A stretch of DNA of 64,000 bases. It comes from Oceanidesulfovibrio marinus. GTDB lineage: Bacteria > Desulfobacterota > Desulfovibrionia > Desulfovibrionales > Desulfovibrionaceae. Location of the stretch: contig NZ_CP039543.1 in the NCBI RefSeq assembly GCF_013085545.1, positions 4,185,322 to 4,249,321 of the forward strand, written 5' to 3'. Below the pieces are notes generated by a model that saw only the letters and a list, made by a program, of their open reading frames with translations, did not search any database and was not told the origin of the DNA. The position numbers were made by a program, and so were the translations under genes. Shown here piece by piece: positions 22,471 through 31,483 of this stretch (position 1 is the stretch's first letter; the number at the start of each line of letters is the position of its first letter).

Positions 22471-23460
22471 TCAATTGATATCCACAACGACCTTGCCCAC
22501 GGCCTTGTGGTGTTCCACGAGCTCGTGGGCCTGGGCGGCCTGGTCCAGGGTGAAGTGGTGCGGGTCGATGAGTGGTTTGAGCGCGCCGGATTCCACCAGG
22601 GCGGCGGCTTTGTCCAGGATGGCGCGGTAGCGTTCCCGGCCCTGGCCTGTGAGCATGGGCAGTAGCATGAGCACCACGGACAGGGTGAGGCCCTTGGCGT
22701 GCAGGATGGAGAGGTCGTGGCTGGAGCGCGTGTTGGTGGAGGTGATGACCCCTTCGATGCGCACGGCGTCCATGGAGTCGTCCAGAGTGGTGCCGCCGAT
22801 GGTGTCGATGACGGCGTCGAAGCCGCGGCCGCCGGTGAGGCGCTGCACATACTCCTGCACAGACTCGTCGCGGTAGAAGATCAGATCGTCGGCGCCCAGG
22901 TCCTTGGCGATGTCGGCCTTTTCCTGGGTGGAGACGGTGGTCGCCACACGCACGCCGGCCGCCTTGGCCATCTGGACGGCCACGTGGCCCACGCCGCCGG
23001 CGCCGCCGTGGACCAGGACGTGCTGGCCCGGTTGGATTTGGGCGCGTTCGTGGAGCAGCATCCAGGACGTGATGGCGACCAGGGGCAGGGCGCCTGCCTG
23101 GCGCAGGGAGAGGACGGCGGGTTTTTTGCCCAGCAGCCGGACGTCGGCGGCCACGTACTCGGCCAGGGTTCCTGGCAGATCGGCGAGCCCACCCACGCAG
23201 CCCCAGACCTCGTCACCCACGGCCAGGTCTGTCACGCCATCCCCCACAGCCTCCACCGTGCCGGCAAGGTCCATGCCCAGCACAGCGGGCAGCGTCGGTG
23301 CAAAGGGCGGGTGTGTGAGGCGGATCTTGGAGTCCACGGGGTTGACCCCGGAAGCGGCAATCTTCACCAGTACCTGGCCGGGGCGGGCCTGGGGTGTGTC
23401 CAGCTCTCCCATGGTGAAGTTCGAGACATCGCCGAATTCGCGCAAAAGCATGGCTCGCAT
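22471..23460 (-). CDS. Zinc-free medium-chain dehydrogenase, quinone oxidoreductase-like
   Basis: The 329-residue protein has the GroES-like N-terminal domain and a Rossmann fold with the HGGAGGVGHVAVQ nucleotide loop, typical of NADPH:quinone oxidoreductases of the zeta-crystallin type. The zinc-binding cysteines and histidine of true alcohol dehydrogenases are absent. It should reduce quinones or enones with NADPH, perhaps in detoxification. AGGAG seven bases before the ATG supports the start. It follows the LigD-type polymerase gene on the same strand after 94 bases, with a strong stem across that stop codon, so it may be a separate unit. The physiological substrate is unknown. Confidence 0.85.
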   Translation of the reverse strand: MRAMLLREFGDVSNFTMGELDTPQARPGQVLVKIAASGVNPVDSKIRLTHPPFAPTLPAVLGMDLAGTVEAVGDGVTDLAVGDEVWGCVGGLADLPGTLAEYVAADVRLLGKKPAVLSLRQAGALPLVAITSWMLLHERAQIQPGQHVLVHGGAGGVGHVAVQMAKAAGVRVATTVSTQEKADIAKDLGADDLIFYRDESVQEYVQRLTGGRGFDAVIDTIGGTTLDDSMDAVRIEGVITSTNTRSSHDLSILHAKGLTLSVVLMLLPMLTGQGRERYRAILDKAAALVESGALKPLIDPHHFTLDQAAQAHELVEHHKAVGKVVVDIN

Positions 23461-23538
23461 GGCATTTCTCCTGTGTGGGGTCGGGCGGCTCCCGTTGCAA
23501 GGGCGTCCGGTGTGTTGAGTTATTGCGGGCTATGTGAA

Positions 23539-23570
23539 GGAGGCGCAGGCGTCATCAGAGCTGCGCCTCC
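23539..23570 (-). terminator. Strong stem spanning the stop codon of the polymerase gene
   Basis: GGAGGCGCAG (23539-23548) and CTGCGCCTCC (23561-23570) form a perfect 10-bp stem with a 12-base loop that contains the polymerase stop codon. Read on the minus strand it is followed by TTCACAT rather than a clean T-run, so termination or 3' end protection are both possible. Confidence 0.4.
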
Positions 23571-24481
23571 AGCTTCTCCCGCGCCTTCGCTAGGCTGCGG
23601 CGGTGGCGCGCGAGGTCCTTCCAGGGGTCGTCCTTCTGGCCCAGGCGGCGGAAAATGGTGTGGATGGTCACGGAGCGCGGGGTGAGCGAGGCGTCCTCCA
23701 CCTCGCTCCAGTCCAGCGGCGCGGCCACCGGCGCGCCGGGCAGCGGCCGCAGCGAGTACGGCGCCACGGCGTGTTGGGCGTAGGCGTTGCGCATCATGTC
23801 CAGGTAGAGCCGGCCCTTGCGCTTCTCCTTGCGTTGCTCCGTGGTGTAGTCGTCCGGCTTGCGTGCTGCCAGCAACTCGGCCGCATCCCGGGCGAACGCC
23901 CGGACATCGTCGAAGTCCTCCTCCGGTGTTATGGGAGCGAGCACGTGCAGCCCCTTGGAGCCGGTCAGCTTCACGAACGAGGCCAGCCCGAGCTCATCCA
24001 GCAGTCCGCGGATATCGAGGGCCGCGGCGCGCACCATGGTGAAGGCGTGCTCGTCCTTGCCGGGCGGGTCGAGGTCGAAGACGATCCAGTCCGGCGTGCG
24101 GATGTCTTTCGCATGGGAGAGCCAGGTATGAAACTCCAGGGTGCCGAGGCTGGCCAGGTAGGCGAGGTCGGCCGCGCGGTTGGCCACGGCGTGGTGGATG
24201 GTGGAGCCGTCGTGTCGCTTGGCGTCCACGCGCTCAATCCAGTCCGGAAAGTAATCCTGCGCCTCCTGCATGTAGAAGCCGGAGGATTCGATGCCATCCG
24301 GAAAGCGCCGCAGGGTGACGGGCCGGCCACCGGCGTGGGGCAGCATGACCCCGGCGATGTCCTTGTAGTAGATGATGACGTCGGCCTTGGTCACGGCGGG
24401 CTGGCCGTCGTGCGCCGGGTAGAGGACCTTGTCGTCCTTGTCGAAAGACACGGAGTAGGGACCGAACTGGAGCTTGGTCAT
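23555..24481 (-). CDS. Stand-alone LigD-type polymerase/primase domain protein
   Basis: The 308-residue protein matches the primase-polymerase (PolDom) part of LigD, the bacterial end-joining enzyme. Key features are the RRFPDGI start of the fold, HHAVANRAADLAYLA, the catalytic D136-x-D138 pair in FDLDPPG, the phosphate-binding SGSKGLH and the third acidic residue in YLDMMRN. The family adds ribonucleotides to break ends before ligation. In many bacteria this domain is fused to a ligase; here the ligase is a separate upstream gene ending two bases before this ATG, so the two are surely co-transcribed. No Ku gene is visible in the window. The start is the ATG at 24481. Confidence 0.9.
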   Translation of the reverse strand: MTKLQFGPYSVSFDKDDKVLYPAHDGQPAVTKADVIIYYKDIAGVMLPHAGGRPVTLRRFPDGIESSGFYMQEAQDYFPDWIERVDAKRHDGSTIHHAVANRAADLAYLASLGTLEFHTWLSHAKDIRTPDWIVFDLDPPGKDEHAFTMVRAAALDIRGLLDELGLASFVKLTGSKGLHVLAPITPEEDFDDVRAFARDAAELLAARKPDDYTTEQRKEKRKGRLYLDMMRNAYAQHAVAPYSLRPLPGAPVAAPLDWSEVEDASLTPRSVTIHTIFRRLGQKDDPWKDLARHRRSLAKAREKLEAQL

Positions 24482-24483
24482 GG

Positions 24484-25446
24484 TTATCCTTCGCGGACCA
24501 CGTCTTTGGGGTCCTTGTCGCGGCGCAGGCCCAGGAATCGCGGATGGCGCAGTTTGGCCGGCGTGCCCGCGGGCCCGGTCCATTCCGTAAAGCCCACCTC
24601 GCAGACCAGAGCCGGCGTGACCCAGGTGATCTCCTGGTGCGGCAGCTTCTCGCCTTTGTACGGCGTAAAGGGCGGGGTCTCGCGTTCCATCTGCTGCATC
24701 TCGCCGTGCAGGCGTTTCAGGGTGGCGTCGTCGTAGCCTGTGCCCACCTTGCCGGCGTAGCGCAGGGTCTCGCCGCCGCGTTTTTCGTAGTAGCCCACGA
24801 GCAGGGCGCCGAAGCCGATGCGCTCGCCGTGGGGCGCGGTGTACCCGCCGATGATAAGCTCCTGCCGCGCCGTGCACTTGAGCTTGAGCCATTTGCGGGA
24901 ACGGCTCTGCACGTATCTGGAGTGCCGGTCCTTGGCGATGAGCCCTTCCCAGTGCTTCTCGCAGGCTTCTTCCAGATACGCCTCGCCGTGCTCGTTGCGG
25001 TGCTGGGTAAAGCGGATGGGGTCGGCGAAGTCGATGGCCTGCTTGAGCAGGGACTTGCGCTCCTCCAAGGGTTTGATGGTCAGGTCCTGACCATCGGACT
25101 CCAACATGTCGAAGAGGTAGAAGTACACGGCCACGCCGGAGCTTCGGGCCTCGTCCGGGTCCTGCACCTGCATGCGCAGCTGGAGCTTTGAGAAGCTGGT
25201 TACGCTGCCGTCAAAGGCCACGATCTCGCCGTCTACCACAAAGGAGCCGCGCTGTGCTTGCAGGGCATCCACAAGCTCCGGATAGGCGTGGTTGAGCGCC
25301 TTGCCACTGCGGGAGTAGAGGGTGACACCGCCGTCATCCTTCACCGCAATGCAGCGCTCGCCGTCCAGCTTGCGCTCAAAGATCCAGTCCGGATGGGAGA
25401 AGGGTTCATGCTCCAGGGTGGCGAGCATGGGCGAGTACGGCGTCAT
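24484..25446 (-). CDS. ATP-dependent DNA ligase, LigD ligase-domain type
   Basis: The 320-residue enzyme has the nucleotidyltransferase motif I lysine K26 in KLDGER, motif IIIa/IV segments (YLFDML, EGLIAKD), motif V (KWLKLK) and a C-terminal OB-fold (GALLVGYY to FLGLRRDK). It seals DNA nicks by adenylation and matches the ligase part of LigD without polymerase or nuclease parts. Its ATG overlaps the stop of the hemerythrin gene in an ATGA (25443-25446), so translation is coupled, and the stand-alone polymerase gene follows within two bases. The layout suggests a split end-joining system working with a hemerythrin protein. Confidence 0.92.
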   Translation of the reverse strand: MTPYSPMLATLEHEPFSHPDWIFERKLDGERCIAVKDDGGVTLYSRSGKALNHAYPELVDALQAQRGSFVVDGEIVAFDGSVTSFSKLQLRMQVQDPDEARSSGVAVYFYLFDMLESDGQDLTIKPLEERKSLLKQAIDFADPIRFTQHRNEHGEAYLEEACEKHWEGLIAKDRHSRYVQSRSRKWLKLKCTARQELIIGGYTAPHGERIGFGALLVGYYEKRGGETLRYAGKVGTGYDDATLKRLHGEMQQMERETPPFTPYKGEKLPHQEITWVTPALVCEVGFTEWTGPAGTPAKLRHPRFLGLRRDKDPKDVVREG

Positions 25447-25976
25447 TCGCGTGCCTCAAGCTGCTCGACCATTTCCGTGTAGCGGTCGTGGACTAGGTTC
25501 TTCTCCAGCACCTCGTACTGGTCGAGCATGTCCTGGCGCTCTTCCTTGCTGAAGTACTCCAGCACGGGAAAGAAGAAGTGCTTGTCTTCCTTCTCGATGT
25601 GCTTGGGGTAGAACTCTGCGAGCTTGCGCAGAATGCCGGCGATTGCCTTGGGCTCGCCATGGCCGGCGAAGGCGGCGGCTGCGTCTTCCAGCTCGCCCAC
25701 CAGACGGCGGCCGTACTTGTGGTCCTCGATGAGCTCCTCCAGCATGGACCGGTGCTCCTGCGTGAGGTCCTTTGCCTCCAGCGCGCGGAAGAGCACGTCC
25801 TCCTCCTTGCCATGGTGCAGCTTGTCCGCATAGACGCGCACAAACTCCACGCCGCTGAAGACAAAGGGGAGGTCGGCCCGGCCGCCGTTTTCCAGGCGTT
25901 CGGCTTCCTTGTGCAGCAAGGCAATCATCCGTTCGATGAGCCGGTGCTCATGCATGAGCGGTCCGATGGGTTCCAT
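25443..25976 (-). CDS. Hemerythrin-like protein
   Basis: The 177-residue helical protein has the hemerythrin HHE pattern: HEHRLIE near the N-terminus, HHGKEEDVLF in the middle, EHRSM, and HIEKEDKHFFF near residue 135. These supply a di-iron site that can bind or react with O2, NO or peroxide. The start is the ATG at 25976, with AAGGAGA eight bases upstream. The gene overlaps the DNA ligase gene by four bases and lies 41 bases after the octaheme cytochrome gene. The context suggests that oxygen or nitrosative stress sensing or scavenging is tied to DNA break repair. The exact ligand cannot be read from sequence. Confidence 0.88.
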   Translation of the reverse strand: MEPIGPLMHEHRLIERMIALLHKEAERLENGGRADLPFVFSGVEFVRVYADKLHHGKEEDVLFRALEAKDLTQEHRSMLEELIEDHKYGRRLVGELEDAAAAFAGHGEPKAIAGILRKLAEFYPKHIEKEDKHFFFPVLEYFSKEERQDMLDQYEVLEKNLVHDRYTEMVEQLEARE

Positions 25977-26017
25977 GGCGCGGTCTCCTTGGAGATGTGG
26001 GGTGGTCTCGGGGAACG

Positions 26018-27304
26018 TCATTCCTTCAGATCGAGGGCCTCTTGCACCTTTTTGCGCCGGCGCAGCTCTTTGGCGTGCTCGGCAATCCAGTTGCGGTCCT
26101 GAACCATCTCGCTCCAACCATACCACAACGAGTAGTCCGGGTTCATGTGGAAAGCGCCTTGGAACGTGCGCATGCGATGTTTGAGGAACATGAGCCAGAG
26201 CCGGGTTTCGATCTCCGTCGGGGCGTCATGGTAGGTCAGGAGATCTGGATATTCGTAGTTGTAGCTGTCCGGCTTCTGCAGGATGCCGTCCTTGTACAGC
26301 GCGGCTACAACACGGATGGATTCGGCCAGAAGGCCGTCGGCCACTCGGATCATGTCGTCGCCCTTGGACAGCTCGGAGCGGGCGTAGCTCTCGGTATGGC
26401 AGTTGGAGCAGACGCCGACCATCTTTTCGCGCTGCTTCGTGAAGGCCTCGTCCGTGGTGCGCATGGCCTCGGTCTGCTTGAACACGTCCAGGCGGGGCGT
26501 AGGCTTTCCGTCGGGAGAGAACACGCCCAGGGCCTTGAGCACGGTGGTGCGGTCGTCGGTCCACTGCGGATCGTCCGGCATGGGCAGCCGCACGCCCAGG
26601 AATCCCCAGCCCGTCATCACGGCGTGGTCGCCGTCCACCATATGGCAGAACTGGCAGGTTGGTGCGGCGGCGTCTTCCGGCAGAGCGCCCGAGACCTTGA
26701 GCTCATGGCGCACGCCGTGCTTGGAGGCGTCGTACATCTCCCACTGCGGGTGATCTATGCCCATGTGGCAGGTGCGGCACGCCTGGGGCGATTGCGCTTC
26801 CTGTTTAGAGAAGAGGTGGCGGGTGTGGCAGGCGTCGCAGGATGCCGCGCCGTAATCGCTGCCCTGCTTGCGCAGCTCCTGAATCTCCTCGTCCGACTTG
26901 AGGCCGATCTGGTGGCAGCCGGAGCAGCCTTTCAGGCCGCCGCGCAGGACCATGGGTTGCCAGTGGGTGGTGGGCATTGCCAGGTATGATTTCCAGCCCA
27001 TGGCGTGCTTGCCTTTGGAGAACTGCTCCACCCGATCCGGATGGCACGTCCGGCAGGTCTCCGGCGTGGCAAGCTTGGCTTTGTCCGGGTTCTGCGGCGA
27101 GGAGTGCTCGTCCCCGTGGCAATCGATGCATGTGGCGCCGCCTTCGGTCTGGGCGTGGCGGCTGCTCTGCCAGTCGGAGACGATTCTGGGCGATACGCCC
27201 TTGTGGCACCCCACGCACACCGCCACCTTGACGGCGGCTGCGGCGTGCAGGGGCATGGCCAGCAGCAGGCACAGGACTACTCCCACCAGTGTATGGCGAG
27301 TCAC
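26018..27304 (-). CDS. Octaheme c-type cytochrome, hydroxylamine-oxidoreductase-like
   Basis: The 428-residue protein has a signal peptide (about residues 1-23, AAAAV region) and eight CxxCH heme motifs (CVGCH, CIDCH, CRTCH, CSGCH, CDACH, CRTCH, CQFCH, CSNCH), plus the conserved HMVDGDHAVMTGWGF and NPDYSLWYGW segments, fitting the HAO family of octaheme cytochromes. It is periplasmic. In non-nitrifiers such proteins are thought to reduce nitrite or hydroxylamine rather than oxidise hydroxylamine. It is shorter than the classic enzyme. The cross-linking tyrosine of the oxidase cannot be assigned by eye. The start is a GTG at 27304 with AAGGGGGAG six bases upstream. No cytochrome partner is adjacent. 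Confidence 0.85.
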   Translation of the reverse strand: MTRHTLVGVVLCLLLAMPLHAAAAVKVAVCVGCHKGVSPRIVSDWQSSRHAQTEGGATCIDCHGDEHSSPQNPDKAKLATPETCRTCHPDRVEQFSKGKHAMGWKSYLAMPTTHWQPMVLRGGLKGCSGCHQIGLKSDEEIQELRKQGSDYGAASCDACHTRHLFSKQEAQSPQACRTCHMGIDHPQWEMYDASKHGVRHELKVSGALPEDAAAPTCQFCHMVDGDHAVMTGWGFLGVRLPMPDDPQWTDDRTTVLKALGVFSPDGKPTPRLDVFKQTEAMRTTDEAFTKQREKMVGVCSNCHTESYARSELSKGDDMIRVADGLLAESIRVVAALYKDGILQKPDSYNYEYPDLLTYHDAPTEIETRLWLMFLKHRMRTFQGAFHMNPDYSLWYGWSEMVQDRNWIAEHAKELRRRKKVQEALDLKE

Positions 27305-27576
27305 GTGAGCTCCCCCTTGTGTGCGGGTTCAAAACGTATTCAACGTAATACGATGGCAGAAAGCCGCATGCACCAGAAGTGTGGTTTTCAGGGATATTTA
27401 TCCCGCACCTGCCCTGCAGGTGCACTACCCGAAACATCACCGTGCCTCCCCCTTCCCCCGCACCCGTCATCTCCGTAGCCTTGTAACATGGCTTGTTGTG
27501 CGTGCCGCGCGACAAGCCGGCAACGCCGCGCGCCATACCGTATTCAATGTCGCGGCATGATTGGAGACTGTTGCTT

Positions 27577-27996
27577 ATGATTCTTGTCCATTTTGTGATT
27601 GCGCTGATTCTGGCGCTGCTGCTGACTTTGCTCATCACGCGCGGGTTCCGCAGGCGCGGCCCCTGGCCTGCCGTGTGGCCGCTTCTCGTACTCATCCTGC
27701 TGGCCTCCTGGGCCGGCGGCATGTGGGTGCAGCCCTTCGGCCCCATGATCTGGGGCGTGTCGCTCCTGCCATTCGTCATCGTAGCCGGTCTGGTGGCGCT
27801 GTTCTTTGTGGCCATGCCCAGGCAGCCCCACGAGCAGGACGGGGGCGATGACCGGCTGGAGCTGGTGACCAGGAAGGAGCAGTACGAGCGCGAGCACCAG
27901 GACTTCGTGCTGGGCTGGCTTTTCTGGGCTCTGGCTCTTTTGCTGATGCTCTCCATCATTGTGCGCTACCTGCTCTTCCCGCCATTAGCCGTCTAG
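27577..27996 (+). CDS. Small membrane protein upstream of the N-ATPase genes
   Basis: The 139-residue protein has three or four hydrophobic segments (about 1-20, 28-47, 55-75 and 110-130) with a charged loop between them (EQDGGDDRLEL). No known family is recognised. It ends 18 bases before atpD on the same strand, so it is probably co-transcribed with the N-ATPase. The ATG at 27577 is preferred because GGAGA lies nine bases upstream; an in-frame ATG at 27547 lacks a ribosome site. A role in assembly or in ion handling is only a guess from position. Confidence 0.6.
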   Translation: MILVHFVIALILALLLTLLITRGFRRRGPWPAVWPLLVLILLASWAGGMWVQPFGPMIWGVSLLPFVIVAGLVALFFVAMPRQPHEQDGGDDRLELVTRKEQYEREHQDFVLGWLFWALALLLMLSIIVRYLLFPPLAV

Positions 27997-29457
<1,461 letters not shown>

Positions 29458-29459
29458 CC

Positions 29460-29852
29460 ATGCAGGTGCGCATCCTTCTTCCGGAAAAGGTGCTGGCCCA
29501 GCACGACGACGCGGTAAAGGTGGTGGGCGAGGCCCTGGACGGCGGGTTCTGCCTCAAGCCGCGGCACGTGGATTACGTGGCCGTGCTCGGGCCGGGCCTG
29601 GTGGGCATCACCACGGAGCAGGGCCAGGAGATATTCTACGCCGTGGCCGAGGGCATGGTGGTGAAGCACGGTAGCGAGGTGCGCTTTGCCGTACGCGACG
29701 GCGCCGGCGGCAGCGACTTGGGCCGCCTGCGCGAGGTGATCGACGAGCGCTTCGCGCACCGCGACGAGGACGAGCTGCAGGCGCGGAACCTGGCCTGGAA
29801 AATGGAAGCCGGCTTCATCCGCCGGCTGATGGAGCTGGAACGTGGCTACTGA
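29460..29852 (+). CDS. atpC: N-type ATPase epsilon subunit
   Basis: The 130-residue protein has the beta-sandwich N-terminal domain of the epsilon subunit (ILLPEKVL start, LGPGLVGI turn) followed by a helical tail. It forms part of the central stalk. It starts two bases after atpD, and its 3' end overlaps the next gene by 11 bases. Being second in the operon, right after the beta gene, is typical of the N-ATPase type. Confidence 0.88.
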   Translation: MQVRILLPEKVLAQHDDAVKVVGEALDGGFCLKPRHVDYVAVLGPGLVGITTEQGQEIFYAVAEGMVVKHGSEVRFAVRDGAGGSDLGRLREVIDERFAHRDEDELQARNLAWKMEAGFIRRLMELERGY

Positions 29853-30147
29853 CGACCCCAAGGACGACCACGGCGAACGCTGGGCCAAAGAGGCCGAGGA
29901 AAAGGAGCAGCGCAAGGTCCGCGCCCGCAAGGAAGGGGATCGCTCCGTCTGGTTCGGGCTCGGCATGTTCGGCCTGGTGGGCTGGTCCGTGGCCATCCCC
30001 ACAGTGGTGGGCGCGCTCATAGGCATCTGGATCGACAAGAAATTTCCCAGCCAGCACTCCTGGACGATCATGGGCATAGTCATCGGCGTGCTCATTGGCT
30101 GTCTCAACGCATGGCGCTGGATGAACAAGGAAGGCGGAAAACGCTGA
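29842..30147 (+). CDS. atpQ: N-ATPase AtpQ membrane protein (AtpI-like)
   Basis: The 101-residue protein has a charged N-terminal 35 residues (Lys/Glu rich) and two membrane helices (about 38-60 and 70-92), matching the AtpI-like AtpQ found only in N-ATPase operons. It is thought to assist rotor-ring assembly. It starts at a GTG within the 3' end of atpC, in a different frame, an 11-base overlap indicating translational coupling. GGAG lies about ten bases upstream of that GTG. Confidence 0.83.
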   Translation: MATDDPKDDHGERWAKEAEEKEQRKVRARKEGDRSVWFGLGMFGLVGWSVAIPTVVGALIGIWIDKKFPSQHSWTIMGIVIGVLIGCLNAWRWMNKEGGKR

Positions 30148-30160
30148 TGGAGAAGGGATC

Positions 30161-30472
30161 ATGACGACCTATCTGGGCGGATACGAGGGATTGCCCGCAC
30201 CCCTGGCCCTGGCGGCCGGCATTGTTGTGGGAATCGTGTTCTTCGGTGGGCTGTGGTGGACCGTGAAGCAGCTGCCCGGCGCGAAGAACCCGGTGCTGCT
30301 CATGCTCTCCAGCGCGCTGGGCCGGTTCTTCGTGGCCCTGGCCGGGTTCCTGGCCGCCACGGCCGGCAAGCCCCTGACGAGCATCCTCTGGGTGGCCGGG
30401 TTCATCGGCTCGCGCCTGGTTATTTCCAGAACCCTGGGCCAGCGCGGCGAAACGACCGAGGAGCACATCTGA
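30161..30472 (+). CDS. atpR: N-ATPase AtpR membrane protein
   Basis: The 103-residue protein has three hydrophobic segments (about 12-33, 43-65, 68-85) and an acidic C-terminal tail ending TTEEHI. Its position between atpQ and atpB identifies it as AtpR, a small protein unique to N-ATPases with a proposed role in rotor assembly or ring contacts. Basic residues near the membrane (R52, R82, R87) may contact the c-ring, though this is an inference. A short gap of 13 bases follows atpQ. Confidence 0.85.
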   Translation: MTTYLGGYEGLPAPLALAAGIVVGIVFFGGLWWTVKQLPGAKNPVLLMLSSALGRFFVALAGFLAATAGKPLTSILWVAGFIGSRLVISRTLGQRGETTEEHI

Positions 30473-30473
30473 C

Positions 30474-31205
30474 ATGCAGCTCCAGGATATCAGTCCGGAC
30501 CAGGTGGTCTACTACACCATCGGGCCGTTCCATCTGAACGCGACCATCGTCTTCACCTGGGGGATCATGGCGCTGCTGGTCATCGTCTCGCTCCTAGTCA
30601 CCTCCAGGCTGACCACGGGCGGCAAGATGGGCCGGCTGCAGAATCTCCTGGAGATCATCGTCAAGGGCATGCGCGACCAGATTCGCGAGGTGAGCGGCGG
30701 CCAGGAGCCGGGCATCTACCTGCCGTTCATCGGCACGCTCTTCCTGTTCATCCTGGTCTCTAACATCCTGGCCGTGGTGCCAGGGTTCGAGCCGCCCACG
30801 GCGTCGCTCTCCACCACTGCGGCCCTGGCCATCTGCGTCTTTCTTTCGGTCTTCATCTACGGCATCGCCAAGCAGGGCCTGCTCGGCTACTTCGTGCACT
30901 ACCTCAAACCCACGCCGATCATGCTGCCTTTCAACGTCATCGGCGAGTTCTCACGGACCCTGGCCCTGGCCGTACGCCTTTTCGGCAACATGATGAGCGG
31001 CGTGAAGATTGCCGGCATCCTCATGGCCGTGGTCCCCCTCATTTTCCCGGTGGTCATGCAGGTGCTTGGCCTGCTCACCGGCGTTATCCAGGCGTACATC
31101 TTCGCCGTGCTCGCCATGGTCTATATCGCCTCGGCCACGCGGACCCACGTGGAGGCACAGCAGAAAGCGGATGCACACGAACAAGGAGAATCCGACAATG
31201 GATAG
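30474..31205 (+). CDS. atpB: N-type ATPase subunit a
   Basis: The 243-residue membrane subunit forms the ion half-channels. The essential arginine lies in the SRTLALAVRLFGNMMSG helix, and further family motifs (FNVIGEFSRT, QAYIFAVLAMVYI) are intact. It starts one base after atpR and overlaps the c-subunit gene by eight bases. The C-terminus is rich in Gln and Glu. About five or six membrane helices are expected. Confidence 0.92.
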   Translation: MQLQDISPDQVVYYTIGPFHLNATIVFTWGIMALLVIVSLLVTSRLTTGGKMGRLQNLLEIIVKGMRDQIREVSGGQEPGIYLPFIGTLFLFILVSNILAVVPGFEPPTASLSTTAALAICVFLSVFIYGIAKQGLLGYFVHYLKPTPIMLPFNVIGEFSRTLALAVRLFGNMMSGVKIAGILMAVVPLIFPVVMQVLGLLTGVIQAYIFAVLAMVYIASATRTHVEAQQKADAHEQGESDNG

Positions 31206-31479
31206 TATGAGCCTCATAGGAATGATCTCGATCTTCACGGCCGGGATCACCATCGGCCTCGGCGCCATCGGCCCGGCGCTCGGCGAGGGCAGGGCAGTGG
31301 CCTCGGCCCTTTCCGCAATCGCCCAGCAGCCGGACGAGGCGAGCACCATCACCCGCACGCTTTTCGTGGGCCTGGCCATGATCGAGTCCACGGCCATCTA
31401 CTGCTTTGTGGTCTCGATGATTGTCCTGTTCGCCAACCCCTTCTGGAACGCCGTCCAGGCGGCGGGGGCAGGAGGCTAG
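31198..31479 (+). CDS. atpE: N-type ATPase rotor subunit c
   Basis: The 93-residue two-helix proteolipid forms the rotor ring. The ion-binding glutamate is E63 in ESTAIY, which carries the Ser, Thr and Tyr of the sodium-site pattern known from F-type rings. The first helix has GEG (E30) where sodium rings usually have GQG, giving two carboxylates, as in other N-ATPases, where coupling to H+ has been shown at least once. The ion used here is therefore open. The ATG at 31198 has AAGGAGA about nine bases upstream and overlaps the end of atpB by eight bases. Confidence 0.93.
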   Translation: MDSMSLIGMISIFTAGITIGLGAIGPALGEGRAVASALSAIAQQPDEASTITRTLFVGLAMIESTAIYCFVVSMIVLFANPFWNAVQAAGAGG

Positions 31480-31483
31480 ACCC

